64,000 nucleotides of DNA from Pseudomonas sp. UYIF39 (lineage in GTDB: Bacteria > Pseudomonadota > Gammaproteobacteria > Pseudomonadales > Pseudomonadaceae), in the NCBI RefSeq assembly GCF_029963765.1, contig NZ_JALBYU010000026.1, positions 18,702 to 82,701 of the forward strand, written 5' to 3'. The notes under the pieces were generated by a model that worked only from the letters and a program-made list of their open reading frames with translations, ran no database searches and was not told the origin of the DNA. The first letter of the stretch is position 1. Every line of letters starts with the position of its first letter. Made by a program: the position numbers and the translations under genes. Of the stretch, positions 22,449-30,622 are shown piece after piece.

Positions 22449-23261
22449 ATGTCTCAGTACACTGCGTTCACCGTCGAGCTGGCCGATAAAGTCGCCCATG
22501 TGCAGATCAACCGGCCGGAAAAAATCAATTCGATGAACGCCGCGTTCTGGAGCGAGATCATCGAGATTTTTCAGTGGGTCGACGACACCGACGAGGTCCG
22601 GGTGGTGGTGCTCAGTGGTGCGGGCAAGCATTTTTCGTCTGGCATCGACCTGATGATGCTGGCCAGCGTGGCCAATGAACTGGGCAAGGACGTGGGGCGC
22701 AACGCACGCCTGCTGCGCCGCAAGATCCTCGCCTTGCAAGCGTCCTTCAATGCTGTCGACAATTGCCGCAAACCGGTACTGGCTGCGGTTCAGGGCTACT
22801 GCCTGGGCGGTGCTATTGATTTGATTTCGGCTTGCGACATGCGTTACGCCGCCGAAGACGCACAATTCTCGATCAAGGAAATCGACATCGGCATGGCGGC
22901 CGACGTTGGCACTTTGCAACGCTTGCCGCGGATCATCGGTGACGGCATGCTGCGTGAACTGGCTTACACTGGTCGCACGTTCGGTGCCGAAGAAGCGCGT
23001 GGCATGGGCCTGGTCAATCGCGTTTACAGCGACACCTCCAGCCTGCTCGACGGTGTCATGGGCATAGCCCGTGAGATCGCCGGCAAGTCGCCGATTGCGA
23101 TCACCGGCACCAAAGAGATGATCAGCTACATGCGCGACCATCGCATCGATGACGGCCTCGAATACGTCGCCACCTGGAACGCCGCCATGCTGCAATCCAC
23201 CGATCTGCGCGTGGCCATGGCCGCCCATATGAGCAAACAGAAACCCGAATTTCTGGACTGA
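22449..23261 (+). CDS. Delta(3,5)-delta(2,4)-dienoyl-CoA isomerase-type crotonase
   Basis: 270 residues, enoyl-CoA hydratase/isomerase fold. It resembles mitochondrial ECH1, which shifts conjugated double bonds in the breakdown of odd-position unsaturated fatty acids. Asp124 (GAIDL), Glu144 (SIKEIDIG) and Asp152 (MAADVGT) reproduce the three catalytic acids of rat ECH1 with exactly the same spacing (20 and 8 residues). The oxyanion-hole segment is HFSSGIDLMML. It is therefore more likely an isomerase than a hydratase. The stop is 6 bases before nudC, so the two are probably co-transcribed. Confidence 0.83.
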   Translation: MSQYTAFTVELADKVAHVQINRPEKINSMNAAFWSEIIEIFQWVDDTDEVRVVVLSGAGKHFSSGIDLMMLASVANELGKDVGRNARLLRRKILALQASFNAVDNCRKPVLAAVQGYCLGGAIDLISACDMRYAAEDAQFSIKEIDIGMAADVGTLQRLPRIIGDGMLRELAYTGRTFGAEEARGMGLVNRVYSDTSSLLDGVMGIAREIAGKSPIAITGTKEMISYMRDHRIDDGLEYVATWNAAMLQSTDLRVAMAAHMSKQKPEFLD

Positions 23262-23267
23262 TTAAAA

Positions 23268-24098
23268 ATGACTTCACGCTGGACCACTGCAGTACTGGAC
23301 ACCGACCAACCCGGCGGCTGGGCGGTAGCGCGCAGCCCCGAAGGCTTTTTGTTCGATGACAATGGCGCGCTGTTCCCGCGCGAATGGCTCAAGCGCCAGG
23401 ACCTGTCCATCCTTGCTGAACATGGCATCGGTCACCTGGACGGCGAACCGGTCTACTTGTTGGAGCTGCGCAGTCACAGCGATGTGCCGGGCTGCAACTG
23501 GAAAGGCCTGCGGGCATTCATGCTCGAAGGCGACCATACGGTTTACAAGGTGCTCGGTTATGCCGCGCAAATCGGCACCTGGGCCCGCGAACACCGCTTT
23601 TGCGGCAACTGCGGGCAGGCGATGACCCAAGTGACCCGGGAACGGGCGATGTATTGCGAACCGTGTGATTTACGCAGCTACCCGCGCATTTCGCCGAGCA
23701 TGATCGTACTGGTAACCCGTGGCGATGAAGTCCTGCTGGCGCGTTCGCCGCGCTTTGTCACCGGCGTCTACAGCACGTTGGCGGGGTTTGCCGAACCGGG
23801 CGAGTCGGCCGAAGACTGCCTGATTCGTGAAGTCCGTGAAGAAGTGCAGATCGAGGTCAAGAACATCCAGTACATGGGCAGCCAGTGCTGGCCGTTCCCG
23901 CATTCGATGATGCTGGGTTTCCATGCCGAGTACGCCGGCGGCGAGATCGTGTGTCAGGAAGACGAGATCGAAGACGCCCAGTGGTTCAACGTTCATGAGC
24001 TGCCGCCGTTGCCGGCGTCACGCTCGATTGCCCGTTACCTGATCGACGTCTATGTGGCGCGACGCTTAGGCCATGCTGAACCAGTGTTGCCAGGCTAA
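23268..24098 (+). CDS. nudC: NADH pyrophosphatase NudC
   Basis: 276 residues. NudC hydrolyses NAD(H) to NMN(H) and AMP, and in E. coli removes NAD caps from RNA. Four zinc cysteines are seen at 112, 115, 130 and 133 (FCGNC...YCEPC). The Nudix box begins at Gly173 and includes REVREE (187-192). The family signature SQPWPFPxS appears as SQCWPFPHS, with Cys for the first Pro. It starts 6 bases after the crotonase gene. Its last 33 bases overlap the 3' end of the convergent TSUP gene. Confidence 0.92.
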   Translation: MTSRWTTAVLDTDQPGGWAVARSPEGFLFDDNGALFPREWLKRQDLSILAEHGIGHLDGEPVYLLELRSHSDVPGCNWKGLRAFMLEGDHTVYKVLGYAAQIGTWAREHRFCGNCGQAMTQVTRERAMYCEPCDLRSYPRISPSMIVLVTRGDEVLLARSPRFVTGVYSTLAGFAEPGESAEDCLIREVREEVQIEVKNIQYMGSQCWPFPHSMMLGFHAEYAGGEIVCQEDEIEDAQWFNVHELPPLPASRSIARYLIDVYVARRLGHAEPVLPG

Positions 24099-24845
24099 CC
24101 GCACGGTCAAGCCCAGCACCACGGTAATGAACACCGGGCGAATGAACTTCGCACCGCCGCTGATGGCGGTGCGAGCCCCGAAGAACGCCCCGACCATCAC
24201 CGACAGGCCCATGCTCAGGCCGATGATCCAGTCCACCTGCCCGGAAAACACGAACACCGACAGTGCCGCAATGTTGCTGACGAAGTTCATGCTGCGCGCC
24301 ACGCCGCTGGCCTTCACCAAGTCGATGGGGTACATCAGCATCGTGCTGACGGTCCAGAACGCACCCGTGCCCGGACCGGCCACGCCGTCGTAAAACCCGA
24401 GTCCGAAGCCTTGGGTCGATTGCCACTTTTTCTTGATCGGTGCGTCACTGTCCAGCGGCGCTTTTGGCGTGCCGCCAAACAACAGATAGACGCCGCAGCC
24501 AAAAACGATCACCGGGAGCATCTTGTTCAGCCATTCCGCCGGCAGGTAGTGAGCGACCACGGCACCGGTCAACGCGCCCACCAGCGTGCCGACAATGGCG
24601 TGCATCCATTGCTTGGGATGGAACAGCTTGCGTCGGTAGAAGGTGAAACTGGCGGTGGCCGAGCCGAACGTCGAACTGAGTTTGTTGGTGCCCAGCACCA
24701 GATGTGGCGGCAGGCCTGCGGTCAGCAGCGCCGGGGTGGTCAACAGACCGCCGCCTCCGGCAATGGCGTCGATGAAACCGGCAATGAACGCGACGAGGGC
24801 CAGAATGGCCAGGGTGGTGAGGTCAACACTGAGTTCGAAAGGCAT
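24066..24845 (-). CDS. TSUP (TauE/SafE) family sulfite/organosulfur exporter-like membrane protein
   Basis: 259 residues with several strongly hydrophobic helices and the Gly-rich family pattern (VAFIAGFIDAIAGGGGLLTTPALLTAGLP near residues 18-46; VAGPGTGAFWTV; a second ARSMNFVSNIAAL block). Inner membrane. TSUP members move sulfite, sulfoacetate or similar anions; the substrate cannot be told. It overlaps nudC tail to tail by 33 bases. The nearby sulfone monooxygenase gene makes a sulfur link possible but unproven. Confidence 0.82.
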   Translation of the reverse strand: MPFELSVDLTTLAILALVAFIAGFIDAIAGGGGLLTTPALLTAGLPPHLVLGTNKLSSTFGSATASFTFYRRKLFHPKQWMHAIVGTLVGALTGAVVAHYLPAEWLNKMLPVIVFGCGVYLLFGGTPKAPLDSDAPIKKKWQSTQGFGLGFYDGVAGPGTGAFWTVSTMLMYPIDLVKASGVARSMNFVSNIAALSVFVFSGQVDWIIGLSMGLSVMVGAFFGARTAISGGAKFIRPVFITVVLGLTVRLAWQHWFSMA

Positions 24846-24938
24846 GGAATCGGCTTATTCTGCGGGGCGCAGGACAGGGCTGCGGGGAAGGGCCGATATC
24901 TTACCTATATCCAATCTTCGCGGCGACCGGTCTGGCCC

Positions 24939-25016
24939 TATCGCGAGCAAGCTCGCTCCCACAGGAGATCTCCGGTGCGGCATAGATCAAATGTGGGAGC
25001 GAGCTTGCTCGCGATG
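24939..25016. repeat. REPIN, family A
   Basis: Inverted pair TATCGCGAGCAAGCTCGCTC (from 24939) and its complement ending 25016, in the gap between the TSUP gene start and the end of the SfnB/SfnC-like gene. Confidence 0.88.
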
Positions 25017-25036
25017 GCGTCAGCCCTGACGACACA

Positions 25037-26275
25037 TCACTTGGTCTGTGGTCCATTCCCGATCTGCCACACAAACGGCGGCTTGGTCCCGTTGATCGCC
25101 CAATCCCCGACAATCCTTGCCTTGTAGATCACCGGATTGTGCGACGACACCGTCCGCGCATTGCGCCAGTGCCGGTCCAGTGATTTACCCACCCGAGTAT
25201 CCGAAGCCCCCAGCGCGTTGAACAGTTGCGAGGTCGCTCGCTGGATCAGCTCCGACACCACCACCTGAGCCTTGGCCGATTCGATTTCCGCCGCGACATT
25301 CGCGGCCTGTTCCAAGGCTTCATCACCCGAGAAACGCGCCAGATAAGCCCGCTGGGCCGGTTGCGCAGCCTTCAAGGAGCTTGCTTCGGCCGCATACACC
25401 AGAGCCGCGATTTCACCGACCACTTGCTGCACCTGCGAATCCTGGCTGACGTGCTGCGCATTGCCATGGCTGTAGATGCGTTTGCGTTCACGCACCTGAT
25501 GAGCCACATCGCGCAACGCCGCACGACCAATCCCGGCCAGGGTCGCCAGCAGCACCAACTGATAAAACGCAGTCTGGTATTTGAAGCGGGTGGCGAAGTC
25601 GATGATGTTCTCGGCCTCCACATCAGCATCGATAAACCGTGAGGTGCCACTGCCGGTGGTGCGCTGGCCGAAGCCGTCCCAGTCGTCGCTCTGCACGATA
25701 CCGGGTTGGCGGGTTCGGACCGCAGCAATCACGTCGCCGCCGGTGTCGCTGCGTTGCGCGTACACGTCGATCCAGTCGGAAAACAGGCTGCCGGTGCTGT
25801 AGAACTTCTCGCCGTTGAGCCGCCATTGATTGCCATGCGGCGAGACTTTGGTGATGACATCGCCAATCGCCACGCTGCCGATTTCGGTCCAGGCATTGCC
25901 GGCGATGTCACCGTCGACGAAGCGTTTGAACCATAGATCCCGGCCCGGCCCAGGTGGCGAGTTCAAGCGATCCTCGGCAAAGGCGAAGTGCCCGCGCAAA
26001 GCCTGAGGCACGTTGGAATCGGCTTCGGCCAATTCGATCAGCAACTCAAACAGTTGTGGGAGGGAGGCGCCGCCACCGCCGTACTCAACTGGAACCCGTA
26101 CGGCGCCGAATCCGGCGTCCTTGAGCCACTGAATCGGTTCGTAGGGAAGGCTGCGGGACTGTTCGCGCTCAACGGCACCGCCGGCGATGCGTTGGAAAAT
26201 CGGCCGGAACCTTGCGGCCAGCGCTTGATAGTCGGTGCCAATGGACAGCGGATTGATTACCTGGTGTTCGGTCAT
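25037..26275 (-). CDS. SfnB/SfnC-type acyl-CoA dehydrogenase-fold flavin monooxygenase
   Basis: 412 residues with acyl-CoA dehydrogenase fold, of the DszC/SfnB/SfnC type used in sulfur acquisition. Seen: FGAVRVPVEYGGGGASLPQL, the flavin/substrate region GEKFYSTGSLFSDW, and DDWDGFGQRTTGSGT. The catalytic Glu region typical of true acyl-CoA dehydrogenases is not evident near the C-terminus (SSHNPVIYKARIVGDWAIN), supporting a monooxygenase role. The ATG at 26275 has AGGAG upstream; the longer frame is unlikely. It is divergent from sfnG, suggesting joint use in dimethyl sulfone or alkanesulfonate use. SfnB and SfnC cannot be separated from sequence alone. Confidence 0.75.
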   Translation of the reverse strand: MTEHQVINPLSIGTDYQALAARFRPIFQRIAGGAVEREQSRSLPYEPIQWLKDAGFGAVRVPVEYGGGGASLPQLFELLIELAEADSNVPQALRGHFAFAEDRLNSPPGPGRDLWFKRFVDGDIAGNAWTEIGSVAIGDVITKVSPHGNQWRLNGEKFYSTGSLFSDWIDVYAQRSDTGGDVIAAVRTRQPGIVQSDDWDGFGQRTTGSGTSRFIDADVEAENIIDFATRFKYQTAFYQLVLLATLAGIGRAALRDVAHQVRERKRIYSHGNAQHVSQDSQVQQVVGEIAALVYAAEASSLKAAQPAQRAYLARFSGDEALEQAANVAAEIESAKAQVVVSELIQRATSQLFNALGASDTRVGKSLDRHWRNARTVSSHNPVIYKARIVGDWAINGTKPPFVWQIGNGPQTK

Positions 26276-26444
26276 GGGACGGCTCCTTGGATCGGCAGTA
26301 GAAAGTGTTGCGTCTGCCAAGGGCAATTGCATGGTCCATGCCGAAGCTCGCGGGCCAGGATTTACTGGAGGAATTGGATGTCGGCATGCAGTGAATTGTT
26401 GCTGTACCAACAGTGCATCAGCAAATTGCCTCAGGCACACCCAC

Positions 26445-26540
26445 TCTGTGGCGAGGGGGCTTGCTCCCGTTGGGTCGCGAAGCGGCCCCAAAAAATGGGA
26501 CTGCTGCGCAGTCCAACGGGGGCAAGCCCCCCCGCCACAG
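26445..26540. repeat. REPIN, family D
   Basis: Inverted arms CTGTGGCGAGGGGGCTTGCT and AGCCCCCCCGCCACAG, with an inner pair GACTGC/GCAGTC. A fourth REP-like family, seen once in this window. Confidence 0.75.
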
Positions 26541-26567
26541 GGTTCGCCCTCCCCATGATTTCAGCGC

Positions 26568-26583
26568 TGGCACGGTTGCTGCT
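26568..26583 (+). promoter_or_regulatory. Sigma-54-like (-24/-12) promoter upstream of sfnG
   Basis: TGGCACGGTTGCTGCT has GG and GC exactly 10 bases apart with a perfect -24 half (TGGCAC); the -12 half is CTGC instead of TTGC. It lies about 40 bases before the sfnG ATG. Regulation of sfnG by the sigma-54 activator SfnR is known in P. putida, which makes this assignment credible. Confidence 0.6.
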
Positions 26584-26622
26584 CTTACCTCAGGACATCC
26601 CTAAAGTCCCGAGGACATGCCA

Positions 26623-27717
26623 ATGAGTCAGCAAGCCGTCAAATTTGCCTACTGGGTGCCGAACGTCAGCGGCGGGCTGGTGGTCAGCAAGATCGAACAA
26701 CGCACCCACTGGGGCATCGACTACAACCGCAAACTCGCGCAACTGGCCGAGGAGGCAGGGTTTGAATACGCCCTGACGCAGATCCGCTTCACCGCCGGTT
26801 ACGGCGCCGAGTACCAGCACGAATCGGTCGCCTTCAGCCATGCGCTGCTGGCCGCCACCACCCAACTGAAAGTGATCGCCGCCATCCTGCCCGGCCCTTG
26901 GCAACCGGCGCTGGCGGCCAAGCAATTGGCAACCATCGACCAACTGACTAACGGCCGGGTGGCGGTGAACATTGTCAGTGGCTGGTTCAAGGGCGAGTTC
27001 CAGGCGATTGGCGAACACTGGCTGGAACACGACGAGCGTTATCGCCGCTCCGAAGAATTCATCCGCTCGCTGAAAGGCATCTGGAGTCAGGACAACTTTA
27101 CCTTTCGCGGTGACTTCTACCGTTTCGACAACTACAGCCTCAAACCCAAACCGTTGGGTCAGCCGGAAATCTTCCAGGGAGGCAGTTCTCGCGCGGCTCG
27201 GGACATGGCAGCGCGGGTTTCCGACTGGTACTTCACCAACGGCAACACCCCGGAAGGCATCAAGGCCCAGGTCGATGACATTCGCGCCAAGGCGGCGGCG
27301 AACAATCATTCGGTGAAAGTCGGCGTGAACGCGTTTGTCATTGCCCGCGACACCGAAGAAGAGGCGCGAGCCGTGCTGGCACAAATCATCGATCAGGCGG
27401 ACCCCGAGGCGGTGAATGCGTTTGGCGATGCCGCGAAGCAAGCGGGCAGGGCGTCACCTGAGGGTGAGGGCAACTGGGCCAAGTCGACGTTTGAGGATCT
27501 GGTGCAGTACAACGACGGTTTCAAGACCAACCTGATCGGTACGCCGCAGCAGATTGCCGAGCGGATCGTCGCGTTGAAAGCGGTGGGTGTGGATCTGGTG
27601 TTGGCGGGCTTTCTCCACTTTCAGGAAGAGGTGGAGTATTTCGGTAAGCGGGTATTGCCGTTGGTGCGTGAGCTTGAGGCCAAGGCAGGTGTGAAGCCGC
27701 ATGCTGCGGTCGCCTGA
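26623..27717 (+). CDS. sfnG: Dimethyl sulfone monooxygenase SfnG (FMNH2-dependent)
   Basis: 364 residues, bacterial-luciferase fold, close to alkanesulfonate monooxygenase SsuD. It oxidises dimethyl sulfone to methanesulfinate with reduced FMN supplied by a separate reductase. Seen: KFAYWVPNVSGGLVVSKIEQ at the N-terminus, VNIVSGWFKGEF, EIFQGGSSRAARDMAA, and YNDGFKTNLIGTPQQIAERI. The ATG at 26617 is only 2 bases after GAGG, so the ATG at 26623 (8-base spacing) is chosen. It is divergent from the SfnB/SfnC-like gene and preceded by a sigma-54-like promoter, as expected for sulfate-starvation control. Confidence 0.9.
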   Translation: MSQQAVKFAYWVPNVSGGLVVSKIEQRTHWGIDYNRKLAQLAEEAGFEYALTQIRFTAGYGAEYQHESVAFSHALLAATTQLKVIAAILPGPWQPALAAKQLATIDQLTNGRVAVNIVSGWFKGEFQAIGEHWLEHDERYRRSEEFIRSLKGIWSQDNFTFRGDFYRFDNYSLKPKPLGQPEIFQGGSSRAARDMAARVSDWYFTNGNTPEGIKAQVDDIRAKAAANNHSVKVGVNAFVIARDTEEEARAVLAQIIDQADPEAVNAFGDAAKQAGRASPEGEGNWAKSTFEDLVQYNDGFKTNLIGTPQQIAERIVALKAVGVDLVLAGFLHFQEEVEYFGKRVLPLVRELEAKAGVKPHAAVA

Positions 27718-27730
27718 ACACCACAAACCC

Positions 27731-27822
27731 CCTGTGGGAGCGAGCTTGCTCGCGATGGCGTCATCAAATTCAACATCATTGTTGACTGATCGACCGCTAT
27801 CGCGAGCAAGCTCGCTCCCACA
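27731..27822. repeat. REPIN, family A
   Basis: Inverted pair CCTGTGGGAGCGAGCTTGCT (from 27731) and its complement ending 27822, between the convergent ends of sfnG and the NTF2-like gene. Confidence 0.9.
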
Positions 27823-27838
27823 TTTGTTCGGTGTCGGT

Positions 27839-28315
27839 TTATAGGCCCAGGTCGGACAGGCTTGGGTGATCGTCAGGGCGACCGCCCAGCGGCCAGTGGA
27901 ACTTGCGATCACTTTCCTTGATCGGCATGTCATTGATGCAGGCAAACCGATTGGCCATCAAACCGTTCTCGTCGAACTCCCAGTTTTCGTTGCCATACGA
28001 GCGGAACCAGTTGCCCGAGTCGTCGTGCCACTCATAGGCATAACGCACGGCGATGCGGTTGCCGGTAAAGGCCCAAAGTTCTTTGATCAGGCGGTAATCC
28101 AGTTCCTTGGCCCATTTGCGCGTCAGGAAACCTTTGGCTTCTTCGCGGTTGTAGGCGAACTCGGCGCGGTTGCGCCACTTGGTGTCCAGGGTGTAGGCCA
28201 GCGACACGCGTTCCGGGTCGCGGGAGTTCCAGCCGTCTTCGGCCAGGCGTACTTTTTCGATGGCCGATTCACGGGTGAATGGCGGCAATGGCGGACGAAC
28301 TTCGGCATTAGACAT
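27839..28315 (-). CDS. DUF1348 / NTF2-like protein
   Basis: 158 residues, single domain with an NTF2-like cone-fold pattern: PPFTRESAIEKVRLAEDGWN, WRNRAEFAYNREEAKGFLTR, AVRYAYEWHDDSGNWFRSYG, and HWPLGGRPDDHPSL at the end. It matches DUF1348, whose biochemical role is unknown; the fold suits a small ligand-binding or isomerase-type role in the cytosol. It lies 57 bases downstream of a TetR regulator on the same strand, so the two may form one unit and the regulator may control it. Confidence 0.82.
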   Translation of the reverse strand: MSNAEVRPPLPPFTRESAIEKVRLAEDGWNSRDPERVSLAYTLDTKWRNRAEFAYNREEAKGFLTRKWAKELDYRLIKELWAFTGNRIAVRYAYEWHDDSGNWFRSYGNENWEFDENGLMANRFACINDMPIKESDRKFHWPLGGRPDDHPSLSDLGL

Positions 28316-28372
28316 TTAATAGTCTCCCTATCAAAGTAAAGTTCTAGCAAGTTGTCGGGCTTGGTTAAAGTG

Positions 28373-28936
28373 TTACAGGTCCAATAACTTTCGCGCCATG
28401 CATTGCGCATTATCGGCGGCACTGTGATCACCCATGACAAGCGCCACGGTAATAGCACCGTCGATCAGGATCAGCATCTGTTTGGCCAGCGTCTCCGGGT
28501 CTGTGGCGCCATGTTCGGTGCAGAGCTCGCGCACGTAGTCGAGCAGCTTCTGTTTGTGGTCTTTGGCAACCAGGCGAACCGGGTCTTGCGGGTCACCGGT
28601 TTCGCCGCTGGTGTTGATGAATGCACAGCCACGGAAGCCTTCAGAGGCGAACCAGGCCTTGAGTACGGTAAACAGGGTGAGCAGCCGGCCGGCCGGGGTT
28701 TCGGCCTGGTCGACTTCGCTTCTGTACCAATGCATCCAGCGCACATCACGGCGTTGCAGGGCCGCGACGGTGAGCTCCTCCTTGTTGGCGAAGTAGCGGT
28801 AAATGCTCTTTCTGGAGACGCCGGCGGTTTTCACCAGAAGATCCATTCCGGTGGCCGCGATGCCACTTTTGTAGATCAACTTTTCGGTGACATCCAGAAT
28901 GATGTTGCGTGTGTCATTGCTGATTATTTCGTTCAT
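28373..28936 (-). CDS. TetR/AcrR family transcriptional regulator
   Basis: 187 residues. The N-terminal DNA-binding region reads NIILDVTEKLIYKSGIAATG then VSRKSIYRYFANKEEL, the classic TetR helix-turn-helix. The C-terminal ligand domain contains GFRGCAFINTSGE. The open frame continues far upstream through REP sequence; the ATG at 28936 gives the standard short N-terminus. Its likely target is its own promoter and the DUF1348 gene that follows. The ligand is unknown. Confidence 0.88.
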   Translation of the reverse strand: MNEIISNDTRNIILDVTEKLIYKSGIAATGMDLLVKTAGVSRKSIYRYFANKEELTVAALQRRDVRWMHWYRSEVDQAETPAGRLLTLFTVLKAWFASEGFRGCAFINTSGETGDPQDPVRLVAKDHKQKLLDYVRELCTEHGATDPETLAKQMLILIDGAITVALVMGDHSAADNAQCMARKLLDL

Positions 28937-29003
28937 GTGGCGAAGGGTAGAACGATCGTTCTCCTTGGTCAAGTAGCTATTTTTGTCGCCTGGCAAATCG
29001 TTT

Positions 29004-29065
29004 TCGCGAGCAGGCTCGCTCCCACAGGGGAATGCATTTCCATGGGGGAGCGAGCCTGCTCGCGA
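29004..29065. repeat. REPIN, family A variant (GCAGGCTCGC core)
   Basis: Inverted pair TCGCGAGCAGGCTCGCTCCC and GGGGGAGCGAGCCTGCTCGC around a 15-base spacer, in the divergent gap between the tetR-type gene and pssA. Its position near both promoters is less usual than the gene-end position of most copies here. Confidence 0.85.
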
Positions 29066-29152
29066 AGGGGCCATTACAGTCAGTAACAAGACCCGAACCG
29101 ATCCATGGTGTAAGCTCTCGGGTTCTTCGGATTCGACCTTTTTGCGAGCCCT

Positions 29153-30496
29153 ATGCCGTCGCTTTTCAAACGCTCTCTGCTGCCCAAACTGCGCAGTTTT
29201 CCGCTGACCGCCGATGCCGTCACCATTCTTTCCGGCGCTGCCGAGTACCGCCGTTGCCTGCTGGAAAAAATCGCCAGCGCCACCCGGCGCATCTATATCG
29301 TCGCGCTCTATCTGCAACAGGATGAAGCCGGCCAGGAAATTCTTGATGCCTTGCACGCGGCCAAACTGGCGCGTCCGGAACTGGACGTGGTGGTGGTCGT
29401 TGACTGGCTGCGCGCTCAACGCGGCTTGATCGGCGCCGGCAAGCAGCCAGGCAACTCGGCCTGGTATCAGGAAGCCACCCGTACTCACGAAAGCGTTGTG
29501 CCGGTGTATGGCGTTCCCGTGCAGACCCGTGAGCTGTTCGGCGTGCTGCATTTGAAAGGCTTCGTGATCGATGACTGTGTGATCTACAGCGGCGCGAGCC
29601 TGAACAACGTTTACCTGCACAAATTCGACAAGTACCGCTACGACCGTTATCACCTGCTAAATAGCAGCGCGCTGGCCGATTCGATGCAGCACCTGATTCA
29701 GCACGGTCTGATCGCCTCCAAAGCGGTGCATCGTCTTGATTTGCCGAACCTGCCGACCACCCGCAGCCTGCGCAACGACATCGGCGACTTGCGCAGCCGC
29801 CTCAAGCACGCGGCGTACGACACCACGACAGGCACCACGGAAAAGGGCGGTTTGTCGGTCAGCCCATTGCTCGGTGTCGGCAAAAACAACCCGTTGAGTC
29901 GGGTGATTTGCGAGTTGATCGCTAGCGCTCAGCAGCAACTGACCATCTGCACGCCATACTTCAACCTGCCGCTGGCCGTGACCCGGGAAATCAACCGGGC
30001 ACTGGCGCGGGGCGTGAAGATCGACATCATCGTCGGCGACAAGACGGCCAACGACTTTTACATCCCGCCGAGCGAACCGTTCAAGGTGATTTCGGCGCTG
30101 CCGTACCTTTACGAGATCAGCCTGCGGCGTTTCGCCAAGCGTCATCATCGCTGCGTCGACAGCGGCCAGTTGAACCTGCATCTTTGGCGTGATGGCGACA
30201 ACACCTATCACCTCAAGGGCATGTGGATCGATCAGCGCTACACCTTGCTGACCGGCAACAACCTCAACCCGCGGGCGTTCCGTCTTGATCTGGAAAACGC
30301 CTTGCTGATTGATGATCCGAAAGGCGAGTTGTTAGAGCCGCGTCGTAATGAGCTGGCGGAAATTTTCGAGAACACCCGCCGCATCGAGCGTTACCAGGAA
30401 CTGGGAACGCTGCTGGAATACCCGGCGGGGGTGGCCAAGTTTCTCAAGCGCGTGAGTCGTGTGCGGATCGAGCGGTTGCTCTATCGGATTTTGTAA
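29153..30496 (+). CDS. pssA: CDP-diacylglycerol--serine O-phosphatidyltransferase PssA (phospholipase D type)
   Basis: 447 residues, phospholipase D superfamily, the Gram-negative type-II form. It makes phosphatidylserine, the precursor of phosphatidylethanolamine, at the inner face of the membrane. Two HKD motifs are seen: His133-Lys135-Asp140 (HLKGFVIDD) and His353-Lys355-Asp360 (HLKGMWIDQ), each followed by the usual Gly-Asn segment (YSGASLNN; TGNNLNPRAF). The C-terminus is basic, fitting peripheral membrane binding. The preceding gap contains a REPIN. Monocistronic as far as can be seen. Confidence 0.93.
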   Translation: MPSLFKRSLLPKLRSFPLTADAVTILSGAAEYRRCLLEKIASATRRIYIVALYLQQDEAGQEILDALHAAKLARPELDVVVVVDWLRAQRGLIGAGKQPGNSAWYQEATRTHESVVPVYGVPVQTRELFGVLHLKGFVIDDCVIYSGASLNNVYLHKFDKYRYDRYHLLNSSALADSMQHLIQHGLIASKAVHRLDLPNLPTTRSLRNDIGDLRSRLKHAAYDTTTGTTEKGGLSVSPLLGVGKNNPLSRVICELIASAQQQLTICTPYFNLPLAVTREINRALARGVKIDIIVGDKTANDFYIPPSEPFKVISALPYLYEISLRRFAKRHHRCVDSGQLNLHLWRDGDNTYHLKGMWIDQRYTLLTGNNLNPRAFRLDLENALLIDDPKGELLEPRRNELAEIFENTRRIERYQELGTLLEYPAGVAKFLKRVSRVRIERLLYRIL

Positions 30497-30507
30497 GGCT
30501 TAAAAGC

Positions 30508-30578
30508 AAAAGATCGCAGCCTCCGACAGCTCCTACGGGTGTACGTCATCCCACTGCAGGAGCTGCCGAAGGCTGCGC
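30508..30578. repeat. REPIN, family B
   Basis: Left arm AAAAGATCGCAGCCTCCGAC and onwards, right arm CAGGAGCTGCCGAAGGCTGC. It lies 11 bases after pssA and could end its transcript. Same family as 6483-6551. Confidence 0.8.
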
Positions 30579-30622
30579 TAATATGCCCACCACTCAAACA
30601 AGAACAAGGCTTGCCTCGGCCA

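Larger units (their letters stand above)
26276..26622. other. Divergent region between the SfnB/SfnC-like gene and sfnG
   Basis: 347 bases without a gene. It holds a REP-type inverted repeat (26445-26540) and, next to sfnG, a sigma-54-like element at 26568-26583. The half next to the SfnB/SfnC-like gene contains TTGGCAG on the minus strand, but no complete -24/-12 pair was found there. Confidence 0.6.

Noticed and set aside
28937..29653. Long N-terminal extension of the TetR gene (426-codon frame)
   Set aside because: It crosses a REPIN and the divergent pssA gene. The ATG at 28936 gives a standard TetR N-terminus.
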